64,000 nt of DNA, from contig OZ023267.1 in assembly GCA_964006375.1 (NCBI GenBank), forward strand, positions 29,448,739-29,512,738, in the 5' to 3' direction. Each line of letters opens with the position of its first letter. The first letter of the stretch is position 1. This DNA comes from Tillus elongatus (lineage: Eukaryota > Arthropoda > Insecta > Coleoptera > Cleridae). Under the pieces are notes generated by a model. That model had not been told where the DNA came from. It did not search any database and saw nothing but the letters and a program-made list of their open reading frames with translations. A program made the translations under genes and the position numbers. Below are positions 43,503 through 55,309 of this stretch, one piece after another.

Positions 43503-45072
43503 TTGATTTATTTTTATTTATTTTTTTTATTTTTTATTTATTTATTCAACGGATCAACCATTTACAATAATAATAAGAACATCTAAAACTACATTAGTCT
43601 TAAATAACCTATCTCAATATGAGAACATAACAAAAAAGTAAAACATAACCAGTATGACAATTCAATCAATAACACCTCTCAAAATGCCTCTAATTGAACG
43701 GTCAGAATCATTAAACATATCCAAGAGCTCCGAATACTCATTTGCAGCTCTCGCTCCATCAACATTGGACTGAAAAAGCCATAATTGGTTCGATGGAAGG
43801 GAACCACGAAAACCTCCCTTGCTCTCGTGGGGTCCAGAATCCTTAGAGAGACTAACTCAAGCAAAGAAGGACTATCAATTCTATTCACTAATAATTTATG
43901 CAGAAAACAAACATCACTGACAATCCTTCTACCACTGAGTGACTGCAAGTGCAGCCGATTCCGCAAATAAGAAAAGTTAAGATCATTTCTCTGTAAGCCC
44001 ATTCTGTAAGCACAAATTCTCAAGAATCTATTTTGTATGGCCTTAATCTGATTGATATAAATATTGTAATTCGGACTCCAGACTACAGAAGAGCATTCCA
44101 ACAAAGAGCGAACCAGACCACAATACAGTCTTCTCAAGCTATTGCATGAAAAATCCAGAGTTGATCTATGAATAAATCCTAACATTTTATATGCTTTAGA
44201 TACTATGTATTCTATGTGATCCTTAAAAGATAATTCCCTATCCAACACAATGCCCAAGACTTTAATCATTTCCTTCCTCTGTAAAGCATTAGAGCCTATG
44301 AAGTACACAAAGTCAATGGGAAACTGAGCTCTAGTGAATGTAATGCAGAAACACTTATCAACATTCAGAGTCAGAAGATTGTCACCACACCACCGAGCAA
44401 AACGATTGATTTAAGTCTTCCTGTAAAAGTAAAGCGTCCTGCCTGGAACGAACAATCTTGAAAATTTTGATATCATCAGCAAACATCAAAATCTGACTAT
44501 GCTTAAGTGAATGTATGACAACATTGATAAAAAGATTAAAGAGGGCTGGTCCACAATGTGAACCCTGAGGAACTCCTGAAGAAACAGTAATACTATCAGA
44601 AATTCAGTTTCTGATCTTTACACTGTGGGACCTACCTGTAAGGAAGCTGCGTATCCAAGACAACAAATTGGCATTAAAACCCAACAATGCAAGTTTTAAC
44701 AATAATAAGGCATGATTAACCTTATCAAACGCTTTGGAGAAATCTGTATACACCGAATCAACCTGTAACCTATCCTCCAAAGCTGAGACCAATACATTCT
44801 GGTAAAGAAGAAGGTTGGTTGTTGTAGATCTTCCTTTAAGAAAACCATGCTGCTGTTCGACGAAAACATGTCTGCATTCCCAAGTTATATGTCTAGAGAC
44901 AAAAAAGTCAAGTAGTTTAGGTATCTCTGACTGAATACAAACAGCTCTATAATTAGTAACCAAATGCGTTGGTCCCTGCTTATGAACGGGCATCAAATAA
45001 GAATGTTTCCAAACATGTGGAAACTCGCCAGACAACAAAAACCTGTTAAAGAGAATCCTCAGTGGATTCCAT
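43503..45072 (-). mobile_element. Jockey-type LINE, family B, copy 1
   Basis: 5'-truncated copy beginning in mid-RT (about 45072) and ending at 43503 with an A/T-rich (TAAA)-like tail. RT motifs on the minus strand: PVHKQGPTHLVTNYRAV, EQQHGFLKGRSTTTN, SVYTDFSKAFDKVNH, then after a stop SSGVPQGSHCGP and MFADDIKIFK (catalytic FADD). A frameshift near 44400 precedes the C-terminal part (44308-43679), which is open. Closely matches family B copy 2 at 59.8-61.4 kb on the other strand. Confidence 0.8.
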
Positions 45073-45380
45073 ATGTTAAATTTTAGCTGGCATTGTGCTT
45101 CCAGTCTCTTCAAGGTTGTATACACAATGCTTGATTAAATTCACAATGGGTAGATTTGTCATGTCCGTCAAATTAAAATGTGTCCTGTAATGATGTCACA
45201 TTAGTGTAGGAATCGTTGGTTTTATTAAAAAACTCTCACGCAATTTGCATGCTGCGACCCCGTGAAATGATCGATCGCTGCTGAACTAAACAAGCCCGTC
45301 AAGCGTTTTAATACCACATCCTTACCTTGCTTTCTGTGTATCAGCCACAAATAAAAAAAGAAAAACATTCTGAAACACCC

Positions 45381-46033
45381 ATTATTTAACAGATTTTGTA
45401 AACCACATATAATGTTTTGGTCTTCTGCCCTCCTCTCACTTCCAATGTGACCAATTTTTTTTAAATGCTTATAAATTTGTTCTACTAACTATTAGTGTGT
45501 ACCAGATTTAGTTACAATAACTTTCTTATTTTTGAAGGTACAATTTTCTGAAAGAAAACCCAAAATTTTCCTGCATAGTGAACTTATCCAAGCCATTTCC
45601 AAACGGAAGGTATTTGCTAAATTTCATAAAAAAATCAGTCCATTATTTTTTGAGTTATCAGTGCATACACATATATAAATCGTATATAAACATATAAAGT
45701 TTGAGATCGACTTCAGATGTGGGTTCTAGGGGGCTCAGTTCACTTTCATTTGAAGAAATTTTTTCAAGATTCTGATGTCACGACTTCCTTTGCGAGTTTT
45801 TTTCTATTAAAATTCGCATCAAATTTTAATTTTAAAAATATAAAAATTCTTTGTCTCTGTTCCTGTTGCCACATTTTGATTTCACTAAAATTAAAGTTTG
45901 CTATTTTACATTTAACTATTTTATTCAGTAATGTTGTTAACTTTGTCATTGTTTCAAACTGTGTTTGAACAAAATATTGCGAAAAATAATTGAAAGTTTT
46001 TTAAAAACTGTCAATTATAGAGGCAAGATTATA
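45381..46033. repeat. bonus intron 5; (TA)-ended repeat copy 2 at 45560-45690
   Basis: 45580-45690 is an inverted copy of the repeat at 23358-23460 ('aacttatccaagccattt', 'ccattattttttgagttatc', then TA-rich). 45400-45560 includes more of the same family. The rest is AT-rich with no gene seen. Confidence 0.5.
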
Positions 46034-46724
46034 CAAGGTGTCCCACGACGAACGTCCGCGATCGATTTCGCGGAAACTAGACTTTGCAAAATTTTGAAAA
46101 TTTGGCAGCTTACTGAAGTCGATAGGGGCAACTCGGCTAATATATTTTCAAGGTGGTGTGGCACTTCCGGTTATACAAGGTGTTGATGTTAACTTGCTTA
46201 TTTTAAATAGGACACTTGTATATTATTGCATTTTAAGATAACACACGAAATTTTAGATGCATAATGTCCTATACCTAAGTCCAACCGTTTTTGACATATC
46301 TCAAATTTTATGTCATACATGATGTTTGCAGGCCTAAACATAGCTGTCAATTTATCCTATATGAAAGCCTTTGTCATTTAATTGGATTTGATTACCTTGT
46401 AGAAGGGGATATATTTTAGTGGCCTGTGATGTTATTTTGATAATAAATATGGAGTGGACAAAAACTCACATTGAAAATTGATTTGAAAAAAATCGTTAAA
46501 AGTCTTAGAAATATTGGTAATTTGACATTTTTATCTTGTAAAAATGTTATATGGCTTTAAGCTTTGTTATTAGTCATCCATGACGGCGACACACCTTAAA
46601 AGATAATCATGATCAAATGCTGTTTGTAAAAAGTTGGTAAGCATTTCTCACAGGACAAAAGACGTTAAATTACCAGGTGTTTTGAAAATTCCGCATTCTT
46701 ACTTTATGAGGATTTGAATTTATT

Positions 46725-48420
46725 TATTTAAATTTGCACCTACAGAATTAAACAATTCCAAATGGTACTTAAAAATAAAACAAAAAAAAAACAACTCAAA
46801 GTAACAAAATCACTGTCTTAAGACAGTTTTCATCCTAGACATAGCAATATAAAAGATATCACAATTAGAAAAATTAGCATTATAATTATGCAACAATCTG
46901 TCCATGAAACTGTTACATCCATAGTTGGTCCTGTGTGTTCGCTCAAAAAAAGTTGCTGTTGGCTAGTTGAGCGTGGTGGAACATGGAAAAGGACCAACTC
47001 GAGCAGATCATTACAGTCAATGAGACCATTAATTAACTTATATATAAACATCAATGAAATATACTCATGTCGCACTTTGAGACTGACCATACCACAAATA
47101 AGTAATCTGACATCATACCCAATATCCAGGGAAAGTGATGCTTATAAAGAAGGTACTTAACAAATTTGTTTTGCACCCTTTCAATACGATTAATGTGGCA
47201 AGCATAGGATGGTAACCATACAACACAACAATACTCAATATTACTTCGAACCCAAGGATGTATACAAATTGGTGATTGCCCTTGTGTCAGTCATAAATAT
47301 GTTTAGTGTGTCTTTTAACAAACCCCAAAACTGCAACATTTCACAACCACCGCATCAGTATGCAGATTAAATGACATCATTTTTGAAAATGAAACCAAGA
47401 TCTGCAACTGAAGTGACAACGTCCAACACCGTGTTATAAATGGTATAGCTATGAACAATCCGACATGACCCCTAAAATAGCTCACAACCTTACATTTACC
47501 CACATTAAGGGACAACAAGTTTGAAATAAAATAGCTCACAACCTTACATTTACCCACATTAAGCGACAACAAGTTTGAACTGCACCAGCGAGTCAAGTTG
47601 TCGAGATCATGTTGCAAAATGTTGACACCATGGACAACTTCCGAAAAAACTTCAAGTCATCTGCATACAATAAACATTTCGATGACTCAAAACAACTCAC
47701 AACATTATTAATAAAAAGATTGAAGAGAACGGGACCTATATGTGATCCCTGTGGTACCCCAGACAAGACGAGGACCTCATCTGATAGAGCACCACCAATG
47801 CTAACAAATTGCTTTCTGTCAGACAGGTAAGATCGAATCCACGAAAGATAACAACCACAGATGCCCATTGCAAACATTTTTTGCAAAAAAAGAGTATGAG
47901 ACACACTGTCAAAAGCCTTTGATACATCAGTGTATATAACATAAACTTGTTTACCAGCCTCCAATGCATCCGTCATGTAAGATTGAAATATGGCGAGATT
48001 AGTGACTGTTGACCTTCCACTACAGAAACCATGCTGCTCACCAACAATACTGTGTTTCAAGGTATTGGAAATCTCATCCGCAATGATATATTCAAATAGT
48101 TTCGGTATTACAGGTTCAATTGAAACAAAACACCTCTATAATTGACAACTTGTGTCTTATCACCTGATTTGTGAATGGGGAACAGAGTAGACAACTTCCA
48201 GAGTGAGGGGCAAAAACCAGCATTGAAAAACCTTTGAAAGATACTACACAAAGGGCCGCTCAAAGAGTGTCGACAATTTTTCAAAAATGAAGAAGAAATA
48301 GCATCCAAACCAGCTCGTTTTTTGCAATCTAGTGAGTCAATTTTATCCTCGATTTCCTCAATTGTAAAAACGTGCAGATACATCACAAAAGTCAACATCG
48401 ATGAAGGTCAGAATAACAGG
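46725..48420 (-). mobile_element. Jockey-type LINE, family C
   Basis: 5'-truncated, 3' tail of TAAATAAATAAA type at about 46735-46722. Minus-strand pieces: KRAGLDAISSSFLKNC and FCPSLWKLSTLFPIHKSGD (RT motifs 0-1), then EQHGFCSGRSTVTNLAIF, VIYTDVSKAFDSVSH, SGVPQGSHIGPVLFNLFIN and LLYADDLKFF (YADD). Further on, in other frames, comes LSLNVGKCKVVSYF, duplicated in tandem (18 codons, 47474-47580). Several frameshifts; inactive. Inserted into the DD41D-type element at 46034-50218. Confidence 0.75.
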
Positions 48421-48479
48421 ATTGAAAATGTGCATCTGCTATATCAGACTAATTATTATATATTACATTATTAAAACTC

Positions 48480-49118
48480 ATTCTATTCGGAATCCCAGAG
48501 TCCTTCCTCAAGGAATTAACGAAAGACTAGAACTGTTTGACATAAGACTGAATGATCTGCTCTGTACTAGTTACAAACTGTAAATGACTCCAATAATGGG
48601 AATTATGTCTATTAAAAAGTCAATTTTTTGTAAATTACGATTCATCAGTCCAAATTATGTTGTTTAAAAATTGAGAGTCGTCTTGTATCAGCGTTAAAAT
48701 GAATTTGTAAAACTGTACTCTTTTCGGCATATCCATTTCTCTCAGGCGTTGAACAAAGATATTGAATAAGGGTCAAAGTTGTGTTTTAACAGAATTCTAT
48801 GAATTGAGTTCTTTGAGAATCCTGTCTGTAGAGCCACTGGTCTCAAGGATATCATAGGATATGCCGCAAAATGTCCCAGAATTGCAATTTCCACATTTCC
48901 ATCATTAAGAAGTTTCTTTTATGCATTTTTGCCTTAATGGTGCCAAAACTTTTGTAATTTTCTATTATTCGCCAAACACTCTTTCGTGACGGTTTCTGTT
49001 TCTCTGGATATCTATCAGCAAATATCTGGCATGTTCTTGATAAAACTTTGTTACATTCCCCATAGATAATAAACAAATTTAAATAATCTTCGTGGGTATA
49101 ATTCATTCGCCCCGGCAT
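48480..49118 (-). pseudogene. DD41D-like transposase relic
   Basis: MNYTHEDYLNLFIIYGECN at 49106 and SRKSVWRIIENYKSFGTI form the N-terminal helix-turn-helix. After frame changes, FSKNSIHRILLKH (about 48790) is the second DNA-binding helix and NNIIWTDES (about 48655) carries the first catalytic Asp, followed by NRHNSHYWS. The second and third Asp regions are absent, so the copy is internally deleted. It shares its N-terminal block with the fragment at 52045-52322. Confidence 0.65.
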
Positions 49119-49221
49119 AATTTTAATGAATAATTGTCAAATGACGACAAATAGTGACGTTTCTGTAGTGCATGATAAGTTTTCTTTTAACGCGCGTCGC
49201 CATCATGGTTGACTAACGACA

Positions 49222-49590
49222 AAACTTAAAGCAACTGGTTTCGCTCTCATTAGAGCTCTTCAGTATGGCATACTAATTGCAGCGAAAATACACCTATAAA
49301 GTAATACGGTTATAGTAGCCAGCCTTTCAACACTAAGTGAGTGGTGGACGTACCGCCACCTAGTTGCGGAACCAAGTAGTATGTTGTCACGCCAGCTCCA
49401 AATAACACAAAGTGTTAAAAAAATAGATGCTGTATACAACTAATTAACACTTTAGTAGAGCTGCCGTGACAACATACTACTTGGTTCCGCAACTAGGTGG
49501 CGGCACGTCCACCACTCACTTAGTGTTGAAAGGCTGGCTACTATAGCCGTATTACTTTATAGATGTATTTTCGCTGCAATTGCCAATATT
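49222..49590 (-). repeat. Palindromic repeat with a partial hammerhead
   Basis: Arms of about 120 bp (49270-49400 and 49462-49580) are nearly perfect reverse complements ('ggtggacgtaccgccacc', 'cggaaccaagtagtatg'). The minus strand next to one arm (49285-49225) repeats stem I, core CUGAAGA, stem II and GAAA of the motif at 6731-6772, then diverges before stem III. It therefore has only the 5' two-thirds of the fold. It was inserted in the DD41D-type element. Confidence 0.65.
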
Positions 49591-49984
49591 TCGAAAACTA
49601 CACATTTTTGGCAGAGACAACCTTATACAAACTTACCCCCTTTTTTAATGCTGAATAAGATAAAATTATAAAAATAGGGGGTTTCCATTTGAAAAAAAAG
49701 ACTTAATGATTTTTTCAAATCAATTTTCAGTGTGAGTTTTTGATCACCCTGTTTATTTATTATCAAAATAATATCACAAGCCACTAAAGTAGATCCCCTT
49801 CTACAATGAAATCAAATCCAATTAATTGATAAAGGCTTTCATACAGGAGAAATAGACAGCTGTGTTTAGGCCTGCAAACGTAATTTTTGACATAAAATTT
49901 GATATATGTCAAAAACAGCTGGTCTTAGGTATAGGACATTATGCATAAAATGTGTCTAAAATTTCGCGTGTTATTTATAAATGC

Positions 49985-49989
<5 letters not shown>

Positions 49990-50057
<68 letters not shown>
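49990..50057. repeat. (AT)n microsatellite in a TIR
   Basis: About 68 bp of AT. The matching place in the left arm reads only 'tgtatattattgcat', so the tract expanded after the element inserted. Confidence 0.95.
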
Positions 50058-50059
<2 letters not shown>

Positions 50060-50218
50060 CTGTCCTATTTAAAATAAGCAAGTGAACATCAACACCCTGT
50101 ATAACCGGAAGCGCCACCATCTTGAAAATATCGACTTCAATAAGCTGCCAAATTTTCGCAACTTTCCAAAGTTTAGTTTCCGAGAAATCGATAGCTGGGG
50201 ATCTGCGTGGTACACCTG

Positions 50219-50743
50219 TATTATAATGCAATTACTCATGTTATGCTTGTTTTTTCTAACCAAAATTTTTATTCTGTTTTCTGCCTTCATCCATAGGTCT
50301 GTCCACAGGTAATATTCTGTATTTTTATAGTATTATTCAGTGAGACGTCCTTAGTAAAGTTTATTTTATTCCCCACTAAATTTTTGTTTATTTTAAGTAG
50401 AGATTATTGTTTTATTGCAATTAATTTTTGAAGTCTCATTGGCACACTAAGTAGAGCATTAAGTTATCAGTTTGTGTAAAGCTAGTGGTCCGTCTCTAGA
50501 ATATTTTTTTAAATAAAATGACACGTAGTTTTTGGAAATTACTCACCATTGAAATACTAAGGAAAGTAATGGTTAAACTTTTTTGTCATAAATACATTGC
50601 ATAATTGTTTTGCATTTATTTTAAAACATTTATAGTATTTTTACGTTAAGAGTGGAATGACGTCATAAAGAAGAAAATGAAACATACATTTTGATGGTAA
50701 ATACTTAGATATAAAACAGTGTGTAATTTTGTAAGTTAAAATG
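50219..50743. other. bonus intron 5 sequence
   Basis: AT-rich, no recognised gene or element. It ends with TTAAAATG (50736-50743), the left copy of the hAT target duplication. Confidence 0.4.
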
Positions 50744-51039
50744 CAGTGGCGGCTCGTGGTTGTCTTAGATGGGTGGGCACAGAGTTCGTGAGTAGGATTG
50801 CCTATTGGTAACCAGTGGCGCACCAGGCGAAAATTTTGAAAATTTTCAAGGTCACGCGTTTTCCTGGCACTTCAGAATTTCAATGAAAACTCCTTTTATA
50901 CAAAAATATAAACTTTCACAAGAATATTTTTTGAGAAATTGGTAGCTAATTAAAATAATATTTAATTACCAATATTGAGGGCATAAATAAATGTAAACAA
51001 TTTGATATAGGTATCTTACCGTTACTTGTAGAGGAAATC

Positions 51040-51690
51040 AGCTCGCCTGTCCTTATTGTTCACAAAAATGTTAATCACTTTTACATTAAAGTCCCTAATT
51101 TGTTTCACCATTTTTTTTTCTCAATGGACAACATGGCCAATGCTGTAAGTCTGTCTTGGCTCATGGTATTTCTTTAAAATGTCTTAACACTTTTGAAGTA
51201 GAAAAGCACCTTTCGCTTTCTGAAGTGGTCTTTGGAATTGTAGCTACAATATTACATAGTTTATAAATTTCGGAAAATGCTTCGTTAAGGTTATTTTCCT
51301 TTAGAACGTTTAAGAAAGCACTAACACCTTCCATAGATCTTATATCTTCTTGGTTGTATAATGTAATTAATTCTGTTCTAAGTTTCCTCGTGTCAAAAAA
51401 ATTATAGCACTGAATACTAGTTTGAAAATCATTTTCTGGGAAATTTACTTGGTAAGAATTAAAACTGGGCGTTGACAACAAATTTGAAATTGACAAATTG
51501 TCTGTGGTCTTTTAATTGTGTTATAATGTCACAGACTTCTATTACATCACTTCTACGATTATCACCTATGCCTTCAGCATATCTCGGTCTTTTAGAGTTA
51601 GTTTTTACTGGCACTTCATCAGTTTCCGATAAATCCCACATTACTTTTACAATTTCTGTTTCAAATGAAGCCACTCAATTTTTTAAATAA
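51040..51690 (-). pseudogene. hAT transposase C-terminus, broken
   Basis: Minus strand: a piece with SETDEVPVKTNSKRPRYAEG (51630), then in the next frame FFDTRKLRTELITLYNQ and LCNIVATIPKTTSESERCFS (about 51260-51205), the hAT dimerisation motif. After a further shift MSQDRLTALAMLSIEKK-like sequence is readable. This resembles the TTF/ZMYM-associated hAT group common in insects. Only the last third of the transposase remains. Confidence 0.75.
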
Positions 51691-51739
51691 GGTCCAGTAG
51701 CCATTCGTTTTTGAAGTTGATTACACAAAACATCAACAT

Positions 51740-52530
51740 GGGGCATGACATAAAGGTCTGTTTCGTAAATCACCCTCGAAATCACACAGTTAGCAAGCGA
51801 CTTCATGCCTTATTGACAGCCGGGCAAGAATAAAGGTCATTTTCATAAATCTCCCTTGAAATCACACAGTTGGCAAGTAACTTGTGCCTTATTGACAGAG
51901 CCGGGCACCTACCGACGGCCGGATGTTGTAGCTACTCAACTCATTTCGCAGCCAGGCTCAAGGGGTTAACTTAACATGGTCACACAACATGTGTGACCCC
52001 TTCAGCCGATTTTGAAGTTGATTTTGACGACATCATCGCCGTTTTCGTAATTTTCTATTATTCGCCAAACACTCTTCCATGACGGTTTCTGTTTATCTGG
52101 CTATCTATCAGCAAATATCTGGCATGTTCTTGATAAAACTTTGTTACATTCCCCATAGATAATAAACAAATTTAAATAATCTTCGTGGGTATAATTCAGT
52201 CGCCTCGGCATAATTTTAATGAATAATTGTCAAATGACGACAAATAGTGACATTTCTGTAGTGCATGATAGTTTTCTTTTAACACGCGTCGCCGTCATGG
52301 CTGACTAACGACAAAACTTAAAGCCGTATGTAAGGCTAGATGCATAAATCTCCCTTGAAATCGTACAGTTAGCAAGCAACTTGTGCCTTATTGACCTGCC
52401 GACGGCCGGATGTTGTAGCTACTCAACTCATTTCGCAGCCAGGCTCAAGGGGTTAACTTAACATGGTCACACAACATGTGTGACCCCTTCAGCCGATTTT
52501 GAAGTTGACTGACGACATTATCGCCGTTTT
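51740..52530. repeat. Direct duplication with a DD41D-derived filler
   Basis: About 51840-52045 and 52340-52535 are near-identical ('acggccggatgttgtagcta', 'ggggttaacttaacatggtc', 'ccccttcagccgattttgaa'). Between them, 52045-52322 is a copy of 48950-49222 from the DD41D-type element, at about 95% by eye. The filler begins in the middle of the transposase and has no transposon tips. Confidence 0.75.
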
Positions 52531-53199
52531 CGGTCTGCGATCGTGGCAAGCTCGATAACAAACGAGGGCTGGATAACTATGTGCCCACGCCTTTGAATGA
52601 TTATTCAAAGGCCCAAGCGCGCGTAATGCGACGGCGGTTTCAGTCAAAGTCTCCCTTAGAATTCAGAGTACAGTGGCGCGATGCTAAGTCAAAAGTCAAA
52701 ATCATTATTTGTGGTATAAAAGGAATAATAATTGGAATATGGATAGTTTGTCGTATATAATTAATTGATATTATTGTAACAGTCATTTATAGTAAATTAA
52801 AACAAAAGAAATATGTTTTCTATTGGAGTTTGCGCTGGGGACGTGCCCCTGTGCCTTTTATCACCAGCCTCCACTGTTAAAATGTTATTATTTTATAATT
52901 AGTCATAAACAGTTTTATAGTCCCTGGTTGATTGCATTAGCGATATTTGTGTACTGTAAACAAACTGGAGCAAGGTGATGCGTTTTTGTTTACTTATTTC
53001 CATATCTAAGTTTCTAAAACAGCTTTCTACATAAGGCAATCCTACCTAATGCATTTTCAGGTGTTTATTTAGCTAGGTTACACAGGTTGACGTGGAATTT
53101 CTTTGTTGGCACTTTTAGGTGCATTCTGAAACAAATAAGATTCAATTGCAAGGTCGAGATTAAGACATAAATGCTACATAATTCTTTTTCATGTTTGAA

Positions 53200-53390
53200 C
53201 AATTACTAAAAATGACATCATTCCATCCTTATCGTCAAAAAAGTGTATGTTATAGCACTGATACACATAACAATACTGGAGTTTAGTATAGAAAATTGAA
53301 AGCCTTTCACAAATAGTGAAAACAAACTAGGACCTGTATTTGATCTTGAGGTACACAATTATCATATCCATTTGACAAAGTCAAAAGAAT
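53200..53390 (-). pseudogene. Possible Jockey RT relic
   Basis: The minus strand around 53360-53230 can be read, with frame changes, as a VPQ(GS)NTGP.LF-like word followed by QYCYVY and FFDD, in the order of the RT palm. It is heavily decayed; offered as a weak call. Confidence 0.25.

Positions 53391-53396
<6 letters not shown>

Positions 53397-53469
<73 letters not shown>
53397..53469. repeat. (AT)n microsatellite, left of hAT-like element
   Basis: About 73 bp of AT. With 55793-55864 it forms one tract split by the element 53473-55792 (ATATACAT and ATATATAT on the two sides). Confidence 0.95.
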
Positions 53470-53472
<3 letters not shown>

Positions 53473-54046
53473 TAGAGGTGTGCGAAGCTTCAAAATTTTG
53501 AAGCAAACTCGAAACGAACCTTCGGTTCGAAAATATGTTCACACTAGTGATGTTGAAGTAGTTCGAAGTTCAAAATATGTAATTCCCCAAAATAGTTCCA
53601 AGTTCGTTGCTCAAAAATACTTCGAAATTTAGCTTTACAGGCATTGAATACTGCCAAAGGTAGCGAAGGTGCGGCCCCGCTAATTCGGTAGCGGCGCTTT
53701 AAACTTGTTATCGGTCTCATTGAGTCGATAGCGTAATTTCCGAAGATTTTACTCATGCATCTTTTTGACAGTTGATGGGACACATTGAGACACGATGGAG
53801 CCATTTAGCACTCACAGAATTACTTTTTTTATATATCCTAGCTTCCCAAAACCTTTTAAAATAACAATATTATGATGACGGTGTTCGAAGGTGATCGGTA
53901 ACGTAAATTTTCCGATTGTACGAGGATAAATGCAGATTGCCTTTGGAAAACACTGATTTCAACATGCTTCATTTTACAATGAGCGAAAACAGTGAATTAT
54001 TCACAATCAGGAGACAGTTCAAATTTTAAGTGTTTTTTTATACCTA

Positions 54047-55309
54047 CGAGGTTGAGTCAATAAGTCCGTGACTTTTTTAATTTCCCGCCTCTTCACAGGA
54101 AGGGCAACACTGCTCCTGTCAACAAGCATCTGTCAGTTGACTCCTGTCAAATTTTGAACAAGCTGCGTCATTTAGTTTGTGTTAGATAGCCATTGAAAGC
54201 AGACAACCTCTTAAGTTATAACGAAAATGGAAAAAAGTGAATTTCGTGTGCTCATCAAACATTATTTTTTGCGGAAAAAAAACATCATTCAAACCAAGGC
54301 TAAGCTTGGATAAATACTATGGGGACTCTGCACCATCAAGTTTACTGAATTTCGTTGCGGCCGTACAAGCACAAATGACTCCGAACATTCTAGATGCCCA
54401 GTTTAGGTCGCTACACCCGAAACAATAGAAAAAATTTACGATATGGTGTTGGCCGATTGGAGATTGAAAGTGCAGGAGATTATGGAAGCCATAGGCATAT
54501 CACATGGCTCAGTGGTTTTGATTTTGCATGATCACTTGGGTATAAGAAAGCTATCCACAAGATGGGTGCCGTGTTTGCTCACAATCGACTACAAAGCAAT
54601 TGTATAACAACTTTGAAGCAGTGTTTGGCGTTGTTCAACCGCAATAGGAACGGGCTTTTGCGCCGTTTTGTAACCGTGGACGAAACATGGATTCACCACA
54701 ACACACCAGAGACCAAGCAGCAGTCAAAACAGTGGGAATCGGCGCCGAAGAAGGCCAAGGTGGGTTTGTCAGCCAATAAAGTCATGGCGACCGTTTTTTT
54801 GGGCTGCACGCGGTATAACCCACATTGATCACCTTCAAAAGGGAAGAACAATCAATGGCGAATATTATAGCAACTTATTGGACCGATTCAATGACGATTT
54901 GAAGAAAAAACGACCGCATTTGGCCAAGAAAAAAGTTATTTTCCACCTAGACAATGCAAGGGTGCACACATGTGTAGTGTCCATGGCGAAATTGCATAAA
55001 TTGGGCTACGAATTGCTCCCTCATCCGCCCTATTCTCCGGATTTAGCCTCGATTGACTATTTATTGTTTCCAAACTTAAAGAAATGGCTCGGCGGAAAGA
55101 GATTTGACTTCAATGATGAAATCACCTCACAAACAAATACCTATTTTGAGGACCTCAACAAATCTTATTTTTTGGAAGGGATAAAAAAATTGGAGAAACG
55201 TTGGACGAAGTGTATAGAGCTCAAAGGAGACTATGTTGAGAAATAAAATGATTTTTTGTCAAAAAACCTGTTTTATTCAAAAAGTCACGGACTTATTGAC
55301 TAGCCCTCG
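54047..55309 (+). mobile_element. Mariner element, 1263 bp, TA-flanked
   Basis: Tips CGAGGTTGAGTCAATAAGTC (54047) and inverted CGAGGGCTAGTCAATAAGTC (55309), about 30 bp of near-perfect inverted repeat, with TA at 54045-54046 and 55310-55311. Length is normal for a full mariner. Nested in the hAT-like element. Confidence 0.92.
54228..55246 (+). pseudogene. Mariner DD34D transposase, frameshifted
   Basis: MEKSEFRVLIKHYFLRKK (54228) opens the N-terminal helix-turn-helix; a stop follows near 54310. Frames change several times: an ADWRLKVQEIMEAIGISHGS-like second helix is near 54450, TVDETWIHH (first Asp) near 54676, HLDNARVHT (second Asp) near 54945, and SIDYLLFPNLK with the third Asp 34 residues after the second. 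The last 122 codons (54878-55246) are open. The protein is mariner-type DD34D but broken at least three times. Confidence 0.85.

Larger units (their letters stand above)
42858..45380 (-). mobile_element. Mariner-superfamily element split by a Jockey LINE
   Basis: Left tip GGTGTCTCAGAATGTTTTTC (42859) and inverted right tip GGGTGTTTCAGAATGTTTTTC, shortened here to its first 20 bases, ending near 45380. Between them are a decayed transposase (minus strand, 42960-43480) and, inserted in it, a 1.57-kb Jockey LINE at 43503-45072. Without the LINE the element would be about 0.95 kb, so it is also internally deleted. Confidence 0.65.
46034..50218 (-). mobile_element. Large DD41D-type element with about 0.5-kb TIRs and nested inserts
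   Basis: Left tip 'TA|CAAGGTGTCCCACGACG' (46034) and inverted right tip 'TA|CAGGTGTACCACGCAG' (50218). The arms run to about 46520 and back to about 49700 and share long blocks ('aagtcgatat', 'gttatacaaggtgttgatg', 'ttgcttattttaaatagg'). The right arm has gained a (TA)n tract (49990-50057). Inside lie a decayed DD41D-like transposase (48480-49118), a Jockey LINE (46725-48420) and a hammerhead-bearing inverted repeat (49222-49590). Confidence 0.7.
50744..52876 (-). mobile_element. hAT element with perfect 8-bp target duplication
   Basis: Starts CAGTGGCGGCTCGTGG at 50744 and ends CCAGCCTCCACTG at 52876, imperfect inverted tips (CAGTGG.GGC). TTAAAATG lies directly outside both ends (50736-50743 and 52877-52884). 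It holds a broken transposase C-terminus and, to its right, a duplicated segment with a foreign filler (next entries). Confidence 0.85.
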
